64,000 nucleotides of DNA, from contig CM055830.1 in assembly GCA_029582265.1 (NCBI GenBank), forward strand, positions 23,978,163 to 24,042,162, written 5' to 3'. This DNA is from Zoroaster sp. YZ-2022 (taxonomy: Eukaryota > Echinodermata > Asteroidea > Forcipulatida > Zoroasteridae). Positions 60,643 through 64,000 of the stretch are shown here, one piece after another. The position numbers were made by a program, and so were the translations under genes. Every line of letters begins with the position of its first letter. Positions within the stretch are counted from its first letter, which is position 1. The notes beneath the pieces were generated by a model. It made no database searches, was not told the DNA's origin, and worked only from the letters and a program-made list of their open reading frames with translations.

Positions 60643-60955
60643 TTAAAGATGTATCGCCAGCATTTTTCATTATTTTAACAGCAACTTTCTCTATTTTAAC
60701 AGACATTTTTTATTTTATCGGAACATTACTTGAGGTAGTGTATACATATAACACATTTCTCAAAAAGTCCTGAGAAACATGTACCAATGTACCAAAATGT
60801 CCCATCATAAATTCATATTGGCACTGTTCAACTGTTAAACCAAGCATCTGACAACTATCTTGTGAAATATCTCATTTCAAAGCATTTGTATTCCTTTCTA
60901 ATAGGAAATTATCAATGTTCCAATGAAAACACAAATTTCTGGAAATTGAATTATA
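60643..60955 (-). mobile_element. TTAA MITE 'Q', second copy (partial)
   Basis: Starts TTAAAGATGTATCGCC as at 41122. The segment 60850-60935 is the reverse complement of 41530-41640 (for example AGGAAATTATCAATGTTCCA). The far end is lost. Confidence 0.65.
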
Positions 60956-61126
60956 GTAATGAAATAATTATCACCAACCAGATTCGTATTCCAATGTGTA
61001 TAATCAGATTTGAACATTAACCATAACTCCAAATATCTTAATTAATCCGTCATGTTCTATCATCATGCAGTAACGCAGCAATCCAATCTTTAACCATAAC
61101 AATCCCAAACCCATCAAACTATAACG

Positions 61127-61790
61127 GTTGGTTGTGTTGTATTTTGATGGACTCAGTACCGTATAGCCCAGACAAGGATACTTTACATAGTACCGGGTGT
61201 CCCAATTCCATCCGACTCCAACAGTTGGGTGGTAGTGTTACTGCATGGTGTTGTATTTTGATGGACTCAGTACCGTATAGCCCAGACAAGGATACTTTAC
61301 ATAGTACCGGGTGTCCCAATTCCATCTGACTCCAACAGTTGGGTGGTAGTGTTACTGCATGGTGTTGTATTTTGATGGACTCAGTACCGTATAGCCCAGA
61401 CAAGGATACTTTACATAGTACCGGGTGTCCCAATTCCATCCGACTCCAACAGTTGGGTGGTAGTGTTACTGCATGGTGTTGTATTTTGATGGACTCAGTA
61501 CTGTATAGCCCTGACAGGGATACTTTACGTGGGGCTGGGTGTCCAATTCCAGCTAAGTCCAATAGTTGGGTGGTAGTGTTACTGCATGGTGTTGTATTTT
61601 GATGGACTCAGTACTGTATAGCCCAGACAGGGATACTTTACATGGGGCCGGGTGTCCCAATTCCAGCTAAGTCCAACAGTTCGGTGGTAGTGTTACTGCA
61701 CGGTGTAGTATTTTGATGGACTCAGTACTGTATAGCCCAGACAGGGATACTTTACATGGGGCTGGGTGTCCCAATTCCAGCTAAGGGAGG
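61127..61790. repeat. 114-bp tandem repeat, about 5.7 units
   Basis: Units begin near ATTTTGATGGACTCAGTAC at 61141, 61255, 61369, 61483, 61596 and 61710. The first three are nearly identical and the later ones diverge (TACGTGGGGCTGGG). Frames open across it on both strands are repeat artefacts. Part of the HSP60 intron. Confidence 0.95.
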
Positions 61791-62099
61791 ATGGCGAAAT
61801 AGGTAGTACAGCTAGGCCTTTGAGAATACCAGCCAGGCTCAAGCCCTTGAGCCTCTTAATCCGGCTGTTTATGTCCGTAATCTTTTAACAATAGAGGAGC
61901 AGGTTATTAGCATATCTCGGCTTCTGGACGGCCTGGCTGCTATCAGCGCCTGCCCACTAGAGTTGTTAACAATAGAAGACCAGCTCATTAGAAAATTTCG
62001 ACTTCTGGACGTCTTGCCCAACATATCATGGTCTTTTGTTATGGTAATACGGCAAGCCCAACGTTAAATTTTGAGGAATTTCTTTGAGTATACTCATTA
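61791..62099. repeat. Imperfect tandem duplication of about 95 bp
   Basis: AACAATAGAGGAGCAGGTTA to CTTCTGGACGGCCTGGC (61888-61942) is repeated, diverged, as AACAATAGAAGACCAGCTCA to CTTCTGGACGTCTTGCCC (61969-62021). Origin unknown. Confidence 0.6.
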
Positions 62100-63900
62100 C
62101 CGTCCATTTTTCTTTTTTTGTTTACATTATTATGTTGATCGCTAAAACAGAGGCAATATCACAAAAACAAATTACCGACTGGTGCAGAGATGCCAACATT
62201 GAATTCCAAAAAAGAGTAGCATCTAAAAAATGCATGTCCGGATTTTGGGCAATGTCAGCGCCGCACTCGGTGTGAACCCCGCTGGCGGTAGTGGGACCGG
62301 GGGCAGAGTAAATTGGAGGAAAATACTCAATGAAAAAAATTATGAAATTATAACAATGCTAGACATATCTTATCTTAAAAAGCTCACAATAATGATCTTC
62401 CGAATTAATAATCCATGCATCAATCACGTTAGAAATTTTGATTATTAATACTAACTGTTCTCTTTCTTGGGGTCTCAAGGCAAATAACAAATTGATAGCC
62501 TTAGCTAGGCCTAGCCCTAGCTCACCTGGGCCCAATTTCATGGCGCCTTACCACAGAATTCTGCGCTTACGGCACCATAAAAAGCGTGTGATTCTATGCG
62601 CAAGCGCAGAATTCCGCAGTAAGCAGTGCCTGCATGCCTGACACTGAAGTCGCACTTGCAAAGAAGCTTCGAGAAATTAAAGGTAATGCACGTGCGAGCA
62701 CAATTATGCGCATGTACACGTGTACACAAGCTACCTCACAGACAACCTCATTCCCCACGGGTATGCTCATTATTCCACATTATGTAATAGAGATCAATGG
62801 GTACGATCAATGTACAGATGTACAGGGTACATATGGTAGGTAGGCAGACGAATCCAGCACGCTCGCGCTTGTGTGTGATACATACATAATCGTATGAATT
62901 CGCCGCTAATCCCGCTATCGTCGCTTTTTACCACCACTGCGGTTTACATTTAAAAGGTTGTTGTTTTGTTTTTTTCATTTTTAAAATTATTTGTCATCAT
63001 TTTTATTTCCACATAATAGTTCATTCATTGTTTGTTTGTATTGTAACTATATACAATTATACTGGGGCGGCTTGTTTAGCGTATTTCAATGAAGTATTAT
63101 CGTAGAGTCGTATTCACGGCTCAAAATCGTATTTGCTACGCCCAAATCGTGTATGTTGGCATCTCTGCTGGTGCTTTTTCAAAGTGAATTTCGCCGAGTG
63201 TAACGTTACTTTGTGGTATGATCAAGCTTGATTTTGATTATTAAAAATTCGTCAGGAAAATGAGTGGTTGAAAGCGCGATCATATTGTGTGCCGAAATGA
63301 TTCTAAATCTCACCACTACATATATAAATGAATGCTCATTTTGTTAATTTTCAAAAACTTTTATTATAAAACAAAGTTAGTAACGTTTCTAGAGTTTGTT
63401 GAACACGGCCGTAGTGATCGTATGAAAGCGCACATGTGAACTGAACACGGTACTATTGTGTATAGGGGGTGGCTCAATTGCTCAATGTTCCAACCCCCAA
63501 ACTCAGGAGAAGAAAAAATAAACATGTGCCAAGCTTAAAAAAAAATGGGCGGTTGTTGCGTGTTTTCCATTTCAGGAATTTCGCTCGTAGTTAATTCATC
63601 AGCAGAAAAATAATGCATGCACATAGAATTTTAGGCATTGCGGAAAAAAAACCTTTATGGATTGCTGGGAAATAAAGTTGTGTTTACTGTTGCATCAACA
63701 CCGTCGCGTCGGCGTAAAGTCATCGTTGAACACGTACGTCGCACGGACTTAACCCCCGGCGTGGTCTGGCCACACGGAAACAAACCCAGTCGGGACGGAT
63801 AGCTCGATATTCTTTGGTCGGAAATATACATGTAAACGTTATTTACTGAAACATTTGGAATCCTTTTTAATAGTCGTGGTTTTCAATGAACATGACGTGG
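62100..63900. mobile_element. Dispersed repeat X, copy B (single 14-bp unit), interrupted
   Basis: The same landmarks as copy A occur in the same order from GATCGCTAAAACAGAGGC (62140) to GGAAACAAACCCAGTCGGG (63777), but split by the insertion at 62185-63167. The 14-bp motif appears once, as GCATCAACACCGTC (63693), followed by CGTCGGCG. The ends are approximate. Confidence 0.8.
62185..63167. mobile_element. hAT-like non-autonomous element inserted in repeat X
   Basis: CAGAGATGCCAACAT at the left and ATGTTGGCATCTCTG at the right. ACTGGTGC and GCTGGTGC flank it as a near-perfect 8-bp target duplication. Copy A of repeat X lacks the insertion at this position. The interior includes a small inverted region around GCGCAAGCGCAGAATTCCGC (62600) but no transposase. 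Confidence 0.8.
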
Positions 63901-64000
63901 TCGGATCTATTCCTGAGCCATAATATGGGCAGCTGTAATTCACGGACAGTATTACATCAATAGCTGAAGCGTGGGCCAGCCTTGCTGTTGATAAGACGGG

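Noticed and set aside
61119..61602. 147-codon minus-strand and 65 to 87-codon plus-strand repeat proteins
   Set aside because: The 114-bp period is divisible by 3, so frames stay open over the tandem repeat on both strands; no homology is recognised.

Overview
This is a eukaryotic, metazoan window: coding sequence is split into short exons with GT/AG junctions, introns are long and AT-rich, and repeats dominate. The gene families (FAM117/GLCCI1, VAT1, mitochondrial HSP60), tRNA-derived SINEs with TTA tails, several non-LTR retrotransposon types and the scattered self-complementary TACATGTACATG motif suggest a marine invertebrate. I cannot name the species or phylum from sequence alone.

Three host genes are supported. 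(1) FAM117/GLCCI1 family on +, six exons from 9951 to the stop at 23044; the 5' end is not identified. (2) VAT1, a zinc-free quinone-oxidoreductase-like MDR protein, on -, complete in seven exons from ATG 54569 to stop 40049 (370 aa). (3) The last two coding exons of mitochondrial HSP60 on - (60592 to 58201), ending in seven GGM repeats; its 5' part lies beyond position 64000. FAM117 and VAT1 converge across about 17 kb of repeat-rich DNA. VAT1 and HSP60 are head-to-tail on -. No functional link between the three is implied, but the linkage may be ancestral, because the human homologues lie on 17q21 and 2q33.

Everything else is mobile or repetitive DNA. Retroelements: a 5'-truncated CR1/L2-like element (332-1770), an R4/Dong-like element with a C-terminal restriction-like endonuclease (20260-22155) sitting in the TTA tail of a SINE, a short CR1-like 3' end (59487-60065), and Penelope-like terminal pieces (12955-13716, 41010-41090). 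SINEs: tRNA-Leu-headed copies at 2830, 3671, 11155, 19921, 41150 and 52925. DNA transposons: TTAA-flanked Kolobok/T2-like MITEs, one carrying a broken THAP exon; piggyBac-like MITEs; hAT-like elements; a Tc1/mariner-like MITE; and several foldback elements.

About eighteen minisatellite arrays (units of 13 to 114 bp) cover roughly 10 kb. Several clearly grew out of, or abut, transposon copies, and one grew from the 3' splice site of VAT1 exon 5. The clearest case is a 14-bp array of about 106 units (6582-8076) inside a dispersed repeat whose second copy (62100-63900) has just one unit. I found no evidence of a new enzymatic or defence system. The most informative material is this record of transposon nesting and array birth.
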